From the NCBI RefSeq assembly GCF_025359345.1, contig NZ_JANYGQ010000032.1, forward strand, positions 1 to 64,000: DNA of 64,000 nucleotides, given 5' to 3'. This stretch comes from Mucilaginibacter sp. (GTDB lineage: Bacteria > Bacteroidota > Bacteroidia > Sphingobacteriales > Sphingobacteriaceae). The position numbers and the translations under genes were made by a program. Under the pieces are notes generated by a model, which was not told the DNA's origin, made no database searches, and worked only from the letters and a program-made list of their open reading frames with translations. Below, one piece after another: positions 34,860 through 43,249 of this stretch; the stretch's first letter is position 1, and every line of letters begins with the position of its first letter.

Positions 34860-34895
34860 CAAGAAATAGGCCAATTATTTCTTGTTTTTATTTTT
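34860..34895 (+). terminator. intrinsic terminator
   Basis: The perfect 9-bp stem CAAGAAATA / TATTTCTTG (34860-34868 and 34876-34884) is followed by TTTTTATTTTT. It ends the VOC-YdeI transcript. Confidence 0.85.
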
Positions 34896-34998
34896 CTGCT
34901 ATCTCCTTGATTACTGCCTGAATCGAATTAGGTGTTCTAATCGAAGGGAAATCGCGTTTAAAATAGGAGGCTCCTCTGGAGTTTTTTGTACTTGCTTT

Positions 34999-35451
34999 TT
35001 AATTATCTTCAAACCGCCCCGTTTTTTTTGTCAATCGTATTTTATAAATAATCAATTCTACTTTGCTTTCTATATCGCCGGGGTTTTTAGTGATGCCATG
35101 CCATGGGTGGTCAGAGGGGTTATTTGAAAGCGGCATAATCCGGTGAATCAGTCCCTGCATTGTGCGCTCGCGTTCATCAGCATCCGTTATTTCTTCAAAC
35201 TTACCCCAGCTAATTACACTTTTCCAACGGAAGATGTTTTGAATTTCGTCAACCTCGAAGCAGACATTTGGATTCTTGCGCATCATTTTAATTTTTTTTC
35301 CGGCAGACGAATGCCCATAAATGTAAGTACCATCGTAAACGTAATTGACCGGTACGATGTACGACACCCCTCGCACGCAGCAGGCAATCCTCCCGGTTAC
35401 CTGCTTTTTAAGCATATCTTCTATTTGTAGCTCGCTCAGTTTACCTAACAT
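34999..35451 (-). CDS. pyridoxamine 5'-phosphate oxidase-like FMN-binding protein
   Basis: A 150-residue split-barrel protein with the PNPOx-like pattern: an N-terminal LQIEDMLKKQVTGRIACCV, VNYVYDGTYIYGHSSAGKKIKMMRKNPNVCFEVD split over the barrel, and W-rich strands (FRWKSVISWGKFEEI). Members bind FMN or haem and act in redox or stress metabolism. The Bacteroidota group has no proven reaction. It is monocistronic and transcribed away from the MCE operon. Confidence 0.88.
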   Translation of the reverse strand: MLGKLSELQIEDMLKKQVTGRIACCVRGVSYIVPVNYVYDGTYIYGHSSAGKKIKMMRKNPNVCFEVDEIQNIFRWKSVISWGKFEEITDADERERTMQGLIHRIMPLSNNPSDHPWHGITKNPGDIESKVELIIYKIRLTKKTGRFEDN

Positions 35452-35589
35452 GATAGTGTTTTTTAATCAATGTAAAATTAGTTCGATACAACCTGGCAAA
35501 GATGACAGGTGTCATTATTTACGCTGATTATTATCATGTGTTAATGTGCACTTGGGACGGGGTTTTAAAATTTGTTGAGAGTTAACCAT

Positions 35590-35605
35590 TTGTGATGTAA
35601 ATCAG
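35590..35605. promoter_or_regulatory. Crp/Fnr-like dyad upstream of the MCE operon
   Basis: TTGTGATGTAAATCAG contains the half-site TTGTGAT and the dyad GAT-GTAA-ATC typical of Crp/Fnr-family sites, 58 bp before the MlaE start. The right half deviates from the ideal, so this is a weak call. Control by a Crp/Fnr-type factor would suit the universal stress genes at the end of the same gene run. Confidence 0.3.
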
Positions 35606-35662
35606 TAATTCTCATGAGTGTTGTCATTAAGGGTGGCAGGGCTTGCAGCCTATCTTTAGGCT

Positions 35663-36433
35663 ATGAAATTCACTGCAAACGTCCGCGAGTTTTTTGGAGA
35701 GACCGGCAACCTGGCCGAGTTCACAGGCCGGTTTTTTTCAATCGGAATAAAGCCGCGGTTTGAGATAAAGGAATTATTTAACCAATGCTACCTGATTGGT
35801 TATAAATCGCTGCCGCTAATAGCGCTTACCGGGTTTATTATGGGTCTTGTGCTTACTATGCAGTTACGCCCCTCATTGGTAACCTATGGTGTAGAATCGC
35901 AATTGCCGGTAATGGTCGGTATTGCCATAGTGCGGGAGATAGGGCCTGTAATAACCGCTTTAATATTTGCCGGCAAAATAGCCAGTAGCATAGGAGCCGA
36001 ACTGGGATCGATGAAAGTGACAGAACAGATAGATGCGATGGAAGTAGGGGGCACTAACCCCTTTAAATACCTGGTTGCAACCAGGGTATTGGCAACTACA
36101 ATGATGTTGCCCGTGTTAACTGTTATGGGGGACGCAATTTGTTTGTTTGGCGCCTACATCGGTGTTAATATCCGTTCGGTAACCAGCTTTCATTTGTTTT
36201 TTACCCAGGTATTTCACAGCCTTAGTTTCGGCGATTTATTACCTGCTTTTACAAAAACATTCTTCTTTGGATTTGCCATCGGCATTGTGGGCTGCTATAA
36301 AGGTTACAATTCAACCAAAGGCACACAGGGAGTAGGCAATTCCGCTAACTCGGCAGTTGTACTATCGTCTGTTATGATTTTTCTAATCGATCTGCTGGCT
36401 GTTCAGTTCACTGATATTTTAGGGCTTAATTAA
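35663..36433 (+). CDS. mlaE: MlaE-type ABC transporter permease
   Basis: A 256-residue inner-membrane protein with the MlaE signature: LPLIALTGFIMGLVLTMQL, the GVESQLPVMVGIAIVREIGPVITALIFAGKIAS motif (here split around VREIGPV), and EQIDAMEVGGTNPFKYLVATR. MlaE is the permease of the MlaFEDB complex, which moves phospholipids between the inner membrane and the MCE protein. The gene opens a same-strand run with the ATPase (2 bp away) and the MCE protein. MlaB and MlaC are not present, as is usual in Bacteroidota. Confidence 0.93.
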   Translation: MKFTANVREFFGETGNLAEFTGRFFSIGIKPRFEIKELFNQCYLIGYKSLPLIALTGFIMGLVLTMQLRPSLVTYGVESQLPVMVGIAIVREIGPVITALIFAGKIASSIGAELGSMKVTEQIDAMEVGGTNPFKYLVATRVLATTMMLPVLTVMGDAICLFGAYIGVNIRSVTSFHLFFTQVFHSLSFGDLLPAFTKTFFFGFAIGIVGCYKGYNSTKGTQGVGNSANSAVVLSSVMIFLIDLLAVQFTDILGLN

Positions 36434-36434
36434 T

Positions 36435-37163
36435 ATGGAAGCTGTTATTGTGATAGAACATTTATATAAAAGCTTTGGGACCAATGTGGTGTTGAATGAT
36501 TTTAGCCTGGAGGTTGGGAAAGAAGAAAATGTGGTAGTGCTGGGCAAATCAGGATCAGGCAAGTCGGTTCTTATTAAATGTATTATTGGCTTACTGAGAC
36601 CCGACAGCGGAACAATTAAGGTGTTTGGTGAAAATATTCCGGATCTTAATCATGAAGAATTAGACAGAACGCGGACAAAAATAGGTTTCCTATTCCAGGG
36701 GAACGCACTGTACGATTCTATGACCGTGCGGGAAAACCTGGAGTTTTCACTGCGCAGGCATTGGATTGACTTTTCGCAGCAAAAGGTGGATGGCCTGGTT
36801 ATAGAGGCCTTAGAAAATGTCGGCTTGCCCCATACCGTTGAAATGATGCCGGCGGAATTGTCAGGAGGGATGCTCAAACGGGTCGCCCTGGCCAGAACGA
36901 TGATCCTTCAGCCGGAAATTATTTTGTACGATGAGCCTACTACGGGCCTCGACCCGGTAACAGCAAGAGAAATAGATAACCTGATTTTAAAGCTTCAAAA
37001 AAAATATCATACATCATCAATCATTATTACCCATGACATGAATTGTGTGAAAAACACGGCAGACCGTGTGGCGCTTCTACTTGATGGGAAATGTTATGCA
37101 CAGGGCAAATATGACGAGTTTGAACGCTCAACAGATCAACACATAAAGCAATTTTTTGAATAA
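36435..37163 (+). CDS. mlaF: MlaF-type ABC transporter ATPase
   Basis: A 242-residue ATPase with Walker A VLGKSGSGKSVLIKC, Q-loop FLFQGNALYDSMTVRENL, signature ELSGGMLKRVALAR, Walker B EIILYDEPTTGLDPVT and the His switch IIITHDMNC. The MlaF-specific GALFDSMTV-like Q-loop (here NALYDSMTV) supports the subfamily. It powers lipid movement by the adjacent MlaE permease and MlaD-type protein. Only 1 bp separates it from mlaE. Confidence 0.94.
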   Translation: MEAVIVIEHLYKSFGTNVVLNDFSLEVGKEENVVVLGKSGSGKSVLIKCIIGLLRPDSGTIKVFGENIPDLNHEELDRTRTKIGFLFQGNALYDSMTVRENLEFSLRRHWIDFSQQKVDGLVIEALENVGLPHTVEMMPAELSGGMLKRVALARTMILQPEIILYDEPTTGLDPVTAREIDNLILKLQKKYHTSSIIITHDMNCVKNTADRVALLLDGKCYAQGKYDEFERSTDQHIKQFFE

Positions 37164-37171
37164 ATATTATT

Positions 37172-38140
37172 ATGGCAAACCAGGGAGAAAACAACCTAAA
37201 GCTCGGTGTATTTGTATTGGCAGGACTAATGGTACTGATCCTGGCTTTTTATATGATAGGCAAAAATCATAACCTGTTCGGTAGTAATTTTGCGGTCAAA
37301 TCGCACTTCTCAAATTTAAACGGTTTAACCGAAGGCAGCAACGTGTTATTTTCGGGCATACAGGCCGGTACAGTCAAAACCATAAAGCTGCTTAACGATA
37401 CTACCATAGAGGTTACTTTATTAATTGATGATAAAGTTAGGGCATACATTCATAAAAATGCGGTTACCGCCATCGGCACCGAGGGTTTGATGGGAAATAA
37501 AATCGTAAATATTTTGCCTTCACCCGGAGAAAGCCCACGCATTGAAGAAGGAGATCTGCTGGCCAGTCAGAAAAATATTAATATGGACGAAATGCTGCAA
37601 ACCCTGGCTAAAACCAACACCAACATTGCCGGCATATCTGATGCCTTAAAGATTACTGTTTTACGAATTAACAAGAGCGCCCTCATGGATTTGCTTAATG
37701 ACGACGGCATTGGAAAGAGTTTAAAATCATCGTTACGACACATTAATCAAACCACAGCAAATGCAGGTGAAATGACCAATAGCCTTAATACATTGGTAGC
37801 ACAGATTAAAGCAGGCAAGGGTGGGGCTGGAATTCTACTGGCAGATTCAAGCTTCGCGAAAAACTTACGGGAGGCTATGCTGCGAATTCGCATGGCAGGC
37901 GAAAATGCAGACAAGTTAGTTACGCAGTTGAACAGAGACCTGACAGGGAGCAAAGGACCCTGGAATGTTTTGCTAAAAGATTCAGCTGCAGCCCAAAACA
38001 TAAGCCGCAGCCTCGAAAATATTGAAAAAGGCACCGATGGCTTTAACCAGAATATGGAAGCTTTGAAGCATAATTTTTTATTCAGGGGCTATTTCAAAAA
38101 CCTGGAAAAGGCAAAAAACAAGAAAAATACTTCTAAGTAA
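37172..38140 (+). CDS. mlaD: MCE-domain (MlaD-like) protein
   Basis: A 322-residue protein with one N-terminal transmembrane helix (about 11-25), a single MCE domain (about 35-120, SHFSNLNGLTEGSNVLFSGIQAGTVKTI, GLMGNKIVNILPS) and a long helical C-terminal part (about 140-310). MCE domains form hexameric rings that carry lipids across the periplasm. The extended helical tail may form a tunnel needle like those in longer MCE proteins. It starts 8 bp after mlaF. Confidence 0.93.
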   Translation: MANQGENNLKLGVFVLAGLMVLILAFYMIGKNHNLFGSNFAVKSHFSNLNGLTEGSNVLFSGIQAGTVKTIKLLNDTTIEVTLLIDDKVRAYIHKNAVTAIGTEGLMGNKIVNILPSPGESPRIEEGDLLASQKNINMDEMLQTLAKTNTNIAGISDALKITVLRINKSALMDLLNDDGIGKSLKSSLRHINQTTANAGEMTNSLNTLVAQIKAGKGGAGILLADSSFAKNLREAMLRIRMAGENADKLVTQLNRDLTGSKGPWNVLLKDSAAAQNISRSLENIEKGTDGFNQNMEALKHNFLFRGYFKNLEKAKNKKNTSK

Positions 38141-38243
38141 TGGACATATTAAAAAGTAAGCCGTTGCTCTGTTTTTTATTTATTAACTATGCGTCTGCGA
38201 CCTTTGCGGCAGACAATCTTAAGTATTTAAAACCTTCGCGATC

Positions 38244-39599
38244 ATGAAACTCAGGATCGGATTTTTGATGCTTAAACTCATCTTTTTATGTTTTTTACCT
38301 GCATTGTCGACAGCTCAGGCCCGGTCAACAGATACTTTAAGTAAACCAAAGTTCGGCCGTGCGGCCCTGGAGCTAGGATTGGCTGAAATTTCACCATATG
38401 TCGTAGACAGGTATATCAGACATGCCAAAGTTTATTATATATCTTTTAAAACTTTAAGTAATAATATTAAACCATCCAGTTGGGCTTTTGATAACGATCC
38501 CCTTGGCACTAATCAGTTTGGGCACCCTTATCATGGTAGTTTGTTTTTTAATGCGTACAGGGCCAACGGGTATAGTTTCTGGCAAGCCGCACCTGCTGCA
38601 CTTGTGGGTAGTTATATATGGGAAACTGCTGCTGAAAATCAGCCACCGGCAACAAACGATTTTATCAATACAGGTTTTGGTGGGATCGTATTGGGCGAGA
38701 TGACGTATCGCCTGTCTAACAAAATCGTCAATAATCGCACACGCGGCGTTAAACGCCAGGTTAGCGAAGTTTTTGGGATGATAGTAAACCCAATGAATGG
38801 CTTAACCAGGATAATGAATGGGAAATGGGGTAAAGTGGCTCCCAATTCACCGGAGCGCGACTCTTCTGTTATAAACGCGGAGTTTGATCTCGGCATACGA
38901 AAGATTAATGGAGGAAAACAAGGGGGCGACTTTGGCTGGTTCGGACATATTAAACTTTTATATGGAACACCATATGAAGACTTTAAAACCCCGTTTAGCA
39001 ATATTTCAATAAATACCGAATTTGGAAAGGACGATTCTACAAAAGTGAACATTATCAGCGTGTACGGTTCATTAATAGGCTGGCGCATCCGGTCGTCCGA
39101 GGATTTTCGCCATTTGGTAGTATTATCGGCCAACTACGATTATATTAACAATCAGTCGTTTTTTTATAGTGCGCAAAGTCTAAAGTTTAACCTGTTCTCG
39201 GAGTTAAAGCTGGGAAAAATTTGTAAAGTAAATACAAACTTTGGTACCGGGCTAATAATATTAGGGGCAGTACCAGACAGCTACATGTATTACGGCCGTA
39301 ACTATGACTATGGTATGGGTATAGGAGTAAACGCCGGCGGAAGTGTGGTATTCGCCAACAAGTTTTATTACACATTAAACTACAGGGGAGGCTGGTTAAA
39401 AACCGTTAACGGGAATAAGTCTTACTATTTTTTACACACCCTTTCCAGTGAAGTGAGGTACCGGTTTGCGGAGAGGTTTTCTGCATGTGCCGAGGGCGGA
39501 TATTTTACACTGCATGGCCATTACGTTCGCTTTGCAAATGTAAATCGCAACTATCCTTATTTGAGGATATCTGCCAGGTATGATATAAGTATCCAATAA
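38244..39599 (+). CDS. DUF3943 outer-membrane-like protein
   Basis: A 451-residue exported protein with a signal peptide (ending near STAQA, about 26). The DUF3943 landmark lies in the middle third: SWAFDNDPLGTNQFGHPYHGSLFFNAYRANGY, then FWQAAPAALVGSYIWETAAENQPPATNDFI, in pieces. The second half has alternating beta-strand patterns ending in an aromatic-rich strand, typical of an outer-membrane barrel. The function is unknown. Its place between the MCE genes and the patatin suggests an outer-membrane role in lipid traffic, as inferred from context. Confidence 0.82.
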   Translation: MKLRIGFLMLKLIFLCFLPALSTAQARSTDTLSKPKFGRAALELGLAEISPYVVDRYIRHAKVYYISFKTLSNNIKPSSWAFDNDPLGTNQFGHPYHGSLFFNAYRANGYSFWQAAPAALVGSYIWETAAENQPPATNDFINTGFGGIVLGEMTYRLSNKIVNNRTRGVKRQVSEVFGMIVNPMNGLTRIMNGKWGKVAPNSPERDSSVINAEFDLGIRKINGGKQGGDFGWFGHIKLLYGTPYEDFKTPFSNISINTEFGKDDSTKVNIISVYGSLIGWRIRSSEDFRHLVVLSANYDYINNQSFFYSAQSLKFNLFSELKLGKICKVNTNFGTGLIILGAVPDSYMYYGRNYDYGMGIGVNAGGSVVFANKFYYTLNYRGGWLKTVNGNKSYYFLHTLSSEVRYRFAERFSACAEGGYFTLHGHYVRFANVNRNYPYLRISARYDISIQ

Positions 39600-39608
39600 A
39601 TTAAAACG

Positions 39609-40433
39609 ATGCAAACAGTAGGATTAGTACTTTCTGGTGGAGGAGCCAGGGCAATCGCTCACCTTGGGCTTTTACAACTAATGGATGAAATGAGTATAAA
39701 GCCCGGTGTAATTTCTGGCGTAAGCGCCGGTGCTATTATCGGCGCCTTATATGCATCAGGCATGGCTCCTAAACAAATATTGGACGTTGTTAAAGAAAAT
39801 AACAGCCTGGCTAAAATCGTGTTGTCTTCCGGCGGGCTGTTTACTGCCACAGGTCTGCAACAGATATTAAATTCGGCATTACCTATGGATGATTTTGACA
39901 GGCTCTCCGTTCCTTTATATGTAACCGCTACCGATATGATTAGCGGGACTTCAGTAACTTTCTCTAAAGGCCAGTTAATTGATGTGCTGATCGGCTCATC
40001 TTCGGTCCCTGTGCTGTTTACTCCCAAAAAACATGGTCGACAGTACCTTGTTGACGGTGGTGTGCTTAATAACCTGCCCGCTGAATGCCTGGTGGGTAAA
40101 TGCGATAAAATCATAGGTTCACACGTAAACCGCCGCTACAAACCAGCCAAAAATTTGGATAGGCTTCATGTATTCGATCAGTGCTTTCATATGGCCATCG
40201 CTAAAAATGTAGCGCAAAACTCCGCTTTATGTGACATTTTATTTGAGCCGGAATTGGATAAGTATAGCATGTTCGATATCAAATACGCTGACAGGTTATT
40301 TGAACTTGGTTATCAAACCGCTAAAGAGAATAAGGCGCTGACTATGCTGGCTGAAACTGTTCATCAGCAGACATTTGAGTTTATACCACAGGTAAATATG
40401 GTCAATGATGACAACAGTCAGTTAAAAACCTGA
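39609..40433 (+). CDS. patatin-like phospholipase
   Basis: A 274-residue protein without a signal peptide. It has the oxyanion motif GGGARA (residues 10-15), the nucleophile elbow GVSAG with Ser39 and the catalytic Asp149 in VDGGVLNNLP. Ser-Asp dyad enzymes of this family (RssA/YchK-like) cleave acyl esters of phospholipids. It starts 9 bp after the DUF3943 gene, so it belongs to the same transcript and may remove or recycle lipids moved by the MCE system. The last point is inference. Confidence 0.92.
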   Translation: MQTVGLVLSGGGARAIAHLGLLQLMDEMSIKPGVISGVSAGAIIGALYASGMAPKQILDVVKENNSLAKIVLSSGGLFTATGLQQILNSALPMDDFDRLSVPLYVTATDMISGTSVTFSKGQLIDVLIGSSSVPVLFTPKKHGRQYLVDGGVLNNLPAECLVGKCDKIIGSHVNRRYKPAKNLDRLHVFDQCFHMAIAKNVAQNSALCDILFEPELDKYSMFDIKYADRLFELGYQTAKENKALTMLAETVHQQTFEFIPQVNMVNDDNSQLKT

Positions 40434-40541
40434 TAGATATCATGGGGTAGAGGCAAGCTGTTCACTTAATTTGTGTATCGGTTTTCGAGTTGAAAACAAT
40501 CATTGAGCAATCTGTGATTAGAGAGTATTTATCTGCGAACT

Positions 40542-41381
40542 ATGAAAAAAATAAGTGCCGTTTTTGATGGCTTACAATTCTCGGGAGGCACGCTGACCTA
40601 TGCAATTAAGCTTGCCGAAAGCAGTAGCGCGCTATTATCTGGCGTTTTCCTTGAGTCTTTCCTATATCATAGTTATGGATTGTATGACTTGGTTGGAAGC
40701 CAGGGAGTTTCTGAGGCAAAAATAAAATGCCTGCGCGAAAACGACTTAGAGACAAGACTAATCTCGTCTGTTGTTTTTGAGTCGGCTTGCAAAAAAGCCG
40801 GTATTTCTTACGCCATTCACCACGACAAGAACTTTGCTTTGCAGGAATTACTTAAGGAAAGTATTTACAGCGACCTTGTTTTGATAGGGGCGGATGAGAA
40901 CATGAGCCATATTAACGAGAAAGCTCCAACCAATTTCATCCGGGACTTTTTAGCCGAAACGCAAAGTCCTGTACTAATCGTTCCCAGGCAGTACCACGAA
41001 ATTGAAAAAGTTGTTTTGCTCTACGATGGAAAACCTTCGTCTGTGCATGCAATCAAAATGTTTAACTATATGTTGCCGTGGATGTGTGACAAGGAAACGG
41101 AAATAATCTCAGTTACCGACGCTAAAGAAGCCCGGGAGCTCCCTGACGAGAACCTCGTACGTGAATTTATCCAATGCCATTATCCGAAGGCAGTTTATAC
41201 CTTATTACAGGGCGACCCGGAAGAGGAAATTTTAGACTATCTTAAAAATATCCCCAAAAATGTCCTGGTAGTTCTTGGCGCGTATCAGCGCGGTAATGTG
41301 TCGCGCTGGTTTAAAACCAGCATGGCCGACTTGCTAATGAAAAATACATGCAGGCCATTGTTTATTGCACATCAAAAATAG
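40542..41381 (+). CDS. universal stress protein, two tandem UspA-type domains
   Basis: A 279-residue protein with two UspA-like halves. The first half is diverged (KKISAVFDGLQFSGGTLTYAIKLAES), and the domain boundary is near FLAETQSPVLIVPR. The nucleotide-binding loop pattern G-2x-G-9x-G(S/T) is not clear in either half, so it may be of the non-ATP-binding class. USPs accumulate in energy or oxygen limitation and act by protein contacts. It is the first of three tandem USP genes after the patatin gene. Confidence 0.85.
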   Translation: MKKISAVFDGLQFSGGTLTYAIKLAESSSALLSGVFLESFLYHSYGLYDLVGSQGVSEAKIKCLRENDLETRLISSVVFESACKKAGISYAIHHDKNFALQELLKESIYSDLVLIGADENMSHINEKAPTNFIRDFLAETQSPVLIVPRQYHEIEKVVLLYDGKPSSVHAIKMFNYMLPWMCDKETEIISVTDAKEARELPDENLVREFIQCHYPKAVYTLLQGDPEEEILDYLKNIPKNVLVVLGAYQRGNVSRWFKTSMADLLMKNTCRPLFIAHQK

Positions 41382-41393
41382 AGGCCCTTAATC

Positions 41394-42236
41394 ATGGAAA
41401 AAATATTAGTCACCACAGACCTGTCTGCCAAATCGAAATCTGCGATCCAGTTTGCCATTACCCTGGCGAAATCAAGAAAGGCTGAGCTTATTATTTTGCA
41501 CGTATACCATTTAGTAAGGCCATTTAAATGGACCGACGAGGCATACAGCGAGTACTGGCAGCGCTTTAAAAATAGAACCATGCGTAAATTAACGGCATTT
41601 ACTGCTGAGCTATTTGGCACTGCGGGGCCGAGCGTGCCATGCCAAATGGTGCTGCACAGCAATATAGATGTAGTCGACGGGATTATGGAATATGCTGAAA
41701 AGCACGATTGTGCTTATATCTGCATCAGTACAAGGGGCGCCGGCAGGCTAAAGAAACTATTTGGAACGCATACCAGCAAACTAATCAGCCACTCCCCGGT
41801 ACCGGTTCTGGCTGTTCCGAGTTTTTATCATGTATTGGAGTTAAAGCATATCCTTTACGCAACAGATATGACAGATTATGAAAGAGAACTGGAAAAAGTA
41901 GTCGCATTTGCGCGGCCCATCGGTGCGGATATCGATATGATCCACATTGCGTATCCGTATGAATTTCAACCAGCTGAGCAAATCATAAAGGAGTTTGTAA
42001 AGAGGAAACTACATTATCCTGTTAACATTCTTGAATGGGAAAGAAATATCACTCACACACTATTAGAGGATATTGATGCCGCAGTTAAATCTAATAAACC
42101 ATCATTGCTGGCACTATTTACACACCAATCGAGGCCGTTGTTGGATAAGTTGCTATTACCATCTAATGCTAAAGCTTACTCATTTTATAGCAAGGTTCCG
42201 TTGCTTACATTTAGTAAAACAGAAAGCAATAAATAA
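41394..42236 (+). CDS. universal stress protein, two tandem UspA-type domains
   Basis: A 280-residue protein. The N-terminal UspA domain is well conserved: EKILVTTDLSAKSKSAIQFAITLA, a central ISTRGAGRLKKLFGTHTSKLISHSPVPVLAVP with the G-2x-G-type loop (GAGRLKKLFGTHTS), so it probably binds ATP. The second half is diverged. It begins 12 bp after the preceding USP gene and the two are surely co-transcribed. Confidence 0.9.
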   Translation: MEKILVTTDLSAKSKSAIQFAITLAKSRKAELIILHVYHLVRPFKWTDEAYSEYWQRFKNRTMRKLTAFTAELFGTAGPSVPCQMVLHSNIDVVDGIMEYAEKHDCAYICISTRGAGRLKKLFGTHTSKLISHSPVPVLAVPSFYHVLELKHILYATDMTDYERELEKVVAFARPIGADIDMIHIAYPYEFQPAEQIIKEFVKRKLHYPVNILEWERNITHTLLEDIDAAVKSNKPSLLALFTHQSRPLLDKLLLPSNAKAYSFYSKVPLLTFSKTESNK

Positions 42237-42285
42237 AACCAGGTCAGCTGGCAAATAATAGTTTTATAGTTTAAAAACGTTTGTT

Positions 42286-43143
42286 ATGAAGACGATCCTG
42301 GTGCTAAGCGACTTTTCAGAAAATGCTGGCCACGCTGCTAAAACTATTGCCCGGCATGCCAAAAGTTTAAGTGCCGATATTTTGCTTTATAACACTTATT
42401 ACGACCATCCAATTCTTCCGGATTATTCCGGCGGCCCTTGGGTTGCCGAAGCTTTTGTTTTAAGTAAAAGCAAAAGTGAGACTCAATTAGGCGAACTCAC
42501 TATTCAATTAACGCAAGTTATTGCCGAATTAGCCGGGGACGGCTTTAAACCGCAGATATCCTTCCTATGTGGCGAAGGAGCGCTCGGTAAAAACATAGCA
42601 GCTGTCATCGCGGAAAATGATGTAGAACTGGTTGTAATTGGCAATAGTACGGATAGCACAATTGACCACCTGATTTTTGGCAGCGATACTATGGACGTGC
42701 TTGATCATGCCCCTTGCCCGGTACTGATCATCCCACCAAAGGCAGAGATGCTTCATTTGAAAAAAGTAACACTGGCTACAGCATTTGAGTTGTCGGCCAT
42801 TAATGCTATTAACTACCTGGGCAACCTTGGGCAAAAATTAAATTTTGAACTGGAGGTTGTCCACGTTTCAGTTTTTGAGGAAAAGGACGACCCGGTAAAG
42901 GAAAAAGCAATTCAGAACCATATTAATGCTATAAAACAAGCTGATGTAACATACAAGCAAATATGGGGGAAGGACGTTGTGAAAAGACTAAACAGGCTGT
43001 GTGCGGAAAACGGTTCGGATATGCTGGCCCTTATTCATCATCAACACGGTTTCTTTTCAACCATTTTTAGCAAATCCGCAACTGCAGCAGTAGTTGCGGG
43101 CAGTAATATACCTTTAATGGTTATACCTTCCGAAATGGAATAA
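42286..43143 (+). CDS. universal stress protein, two tandem UspA-type domains
   Basis: A 285-residue protein. The first domain starts KTILVLSDFSENAGHAAKTIARHA and ends with LIFGSDTMDVLDHAPCPVLIIPP; the second domain spans about 150-285 and ends SATAAVVAGSNIPLMVIPSE. Both halves keep the SxPVLxIP-like final strand. It is the last gene of the plus-strand run that began with mlaE, and a bidirectional terminator follows at 43191-43220. Confidence 0.9.
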   Translation: MKTILVLSDFSENAGHAAKTIARHAKSLSADILLYNTYYDHPILPDYSGGPWVAEAFVLSKSKSETQLGELTIQLTQVIAELAGDGFKPQISFLCGEGALGKNIAAVIAENDVELVVIGNSTDSTIDHLIFGSDTMDVLDHAPCPVLIIPPKAEMLHLKKVTLATAFELSAINAINYLGNLGQKLNFELEVVHVSVFEEKDDPVKEKAIQNHINAIKQADVTYKQIWGKDVVKRLNRLCAENGSDMLALIHHQHGFFSTIFSKSATAAVVAGSNIPLMVIPSEME

Positions 43144-43190
43144 TGAAATTCGAATAAAAGACCATCGAACAAATAGCGCCCCCTCCATAC

Positions 43191-43220
43191 AAAACCCCGG
43201 CCGAATAGCCGGGGTTTTTT
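43191..43220. terminator. bidirectional intrinsic terminator
   Basis: The perfect 11-bp stem AAAACCCCGGC / GCCGGGGTTTT (43191-43201 and 43208-43218) is flanked by A residues on one side and T residues on the other. It lies between the convergent USP and TonB-receptor genes and can end both transcripts. Confidence 0.92.
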
Positions 43221-43249
43221 ATTTATTATATCGACCGTTAGCGGGTCGG

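Noticed and set aside
34882..35127. Plus-strand frame opposite the PNPOx-like gene
   Set aside because: Its second part is antisense to a clear FMN-binding protein gene and its first part lies in a terminator.
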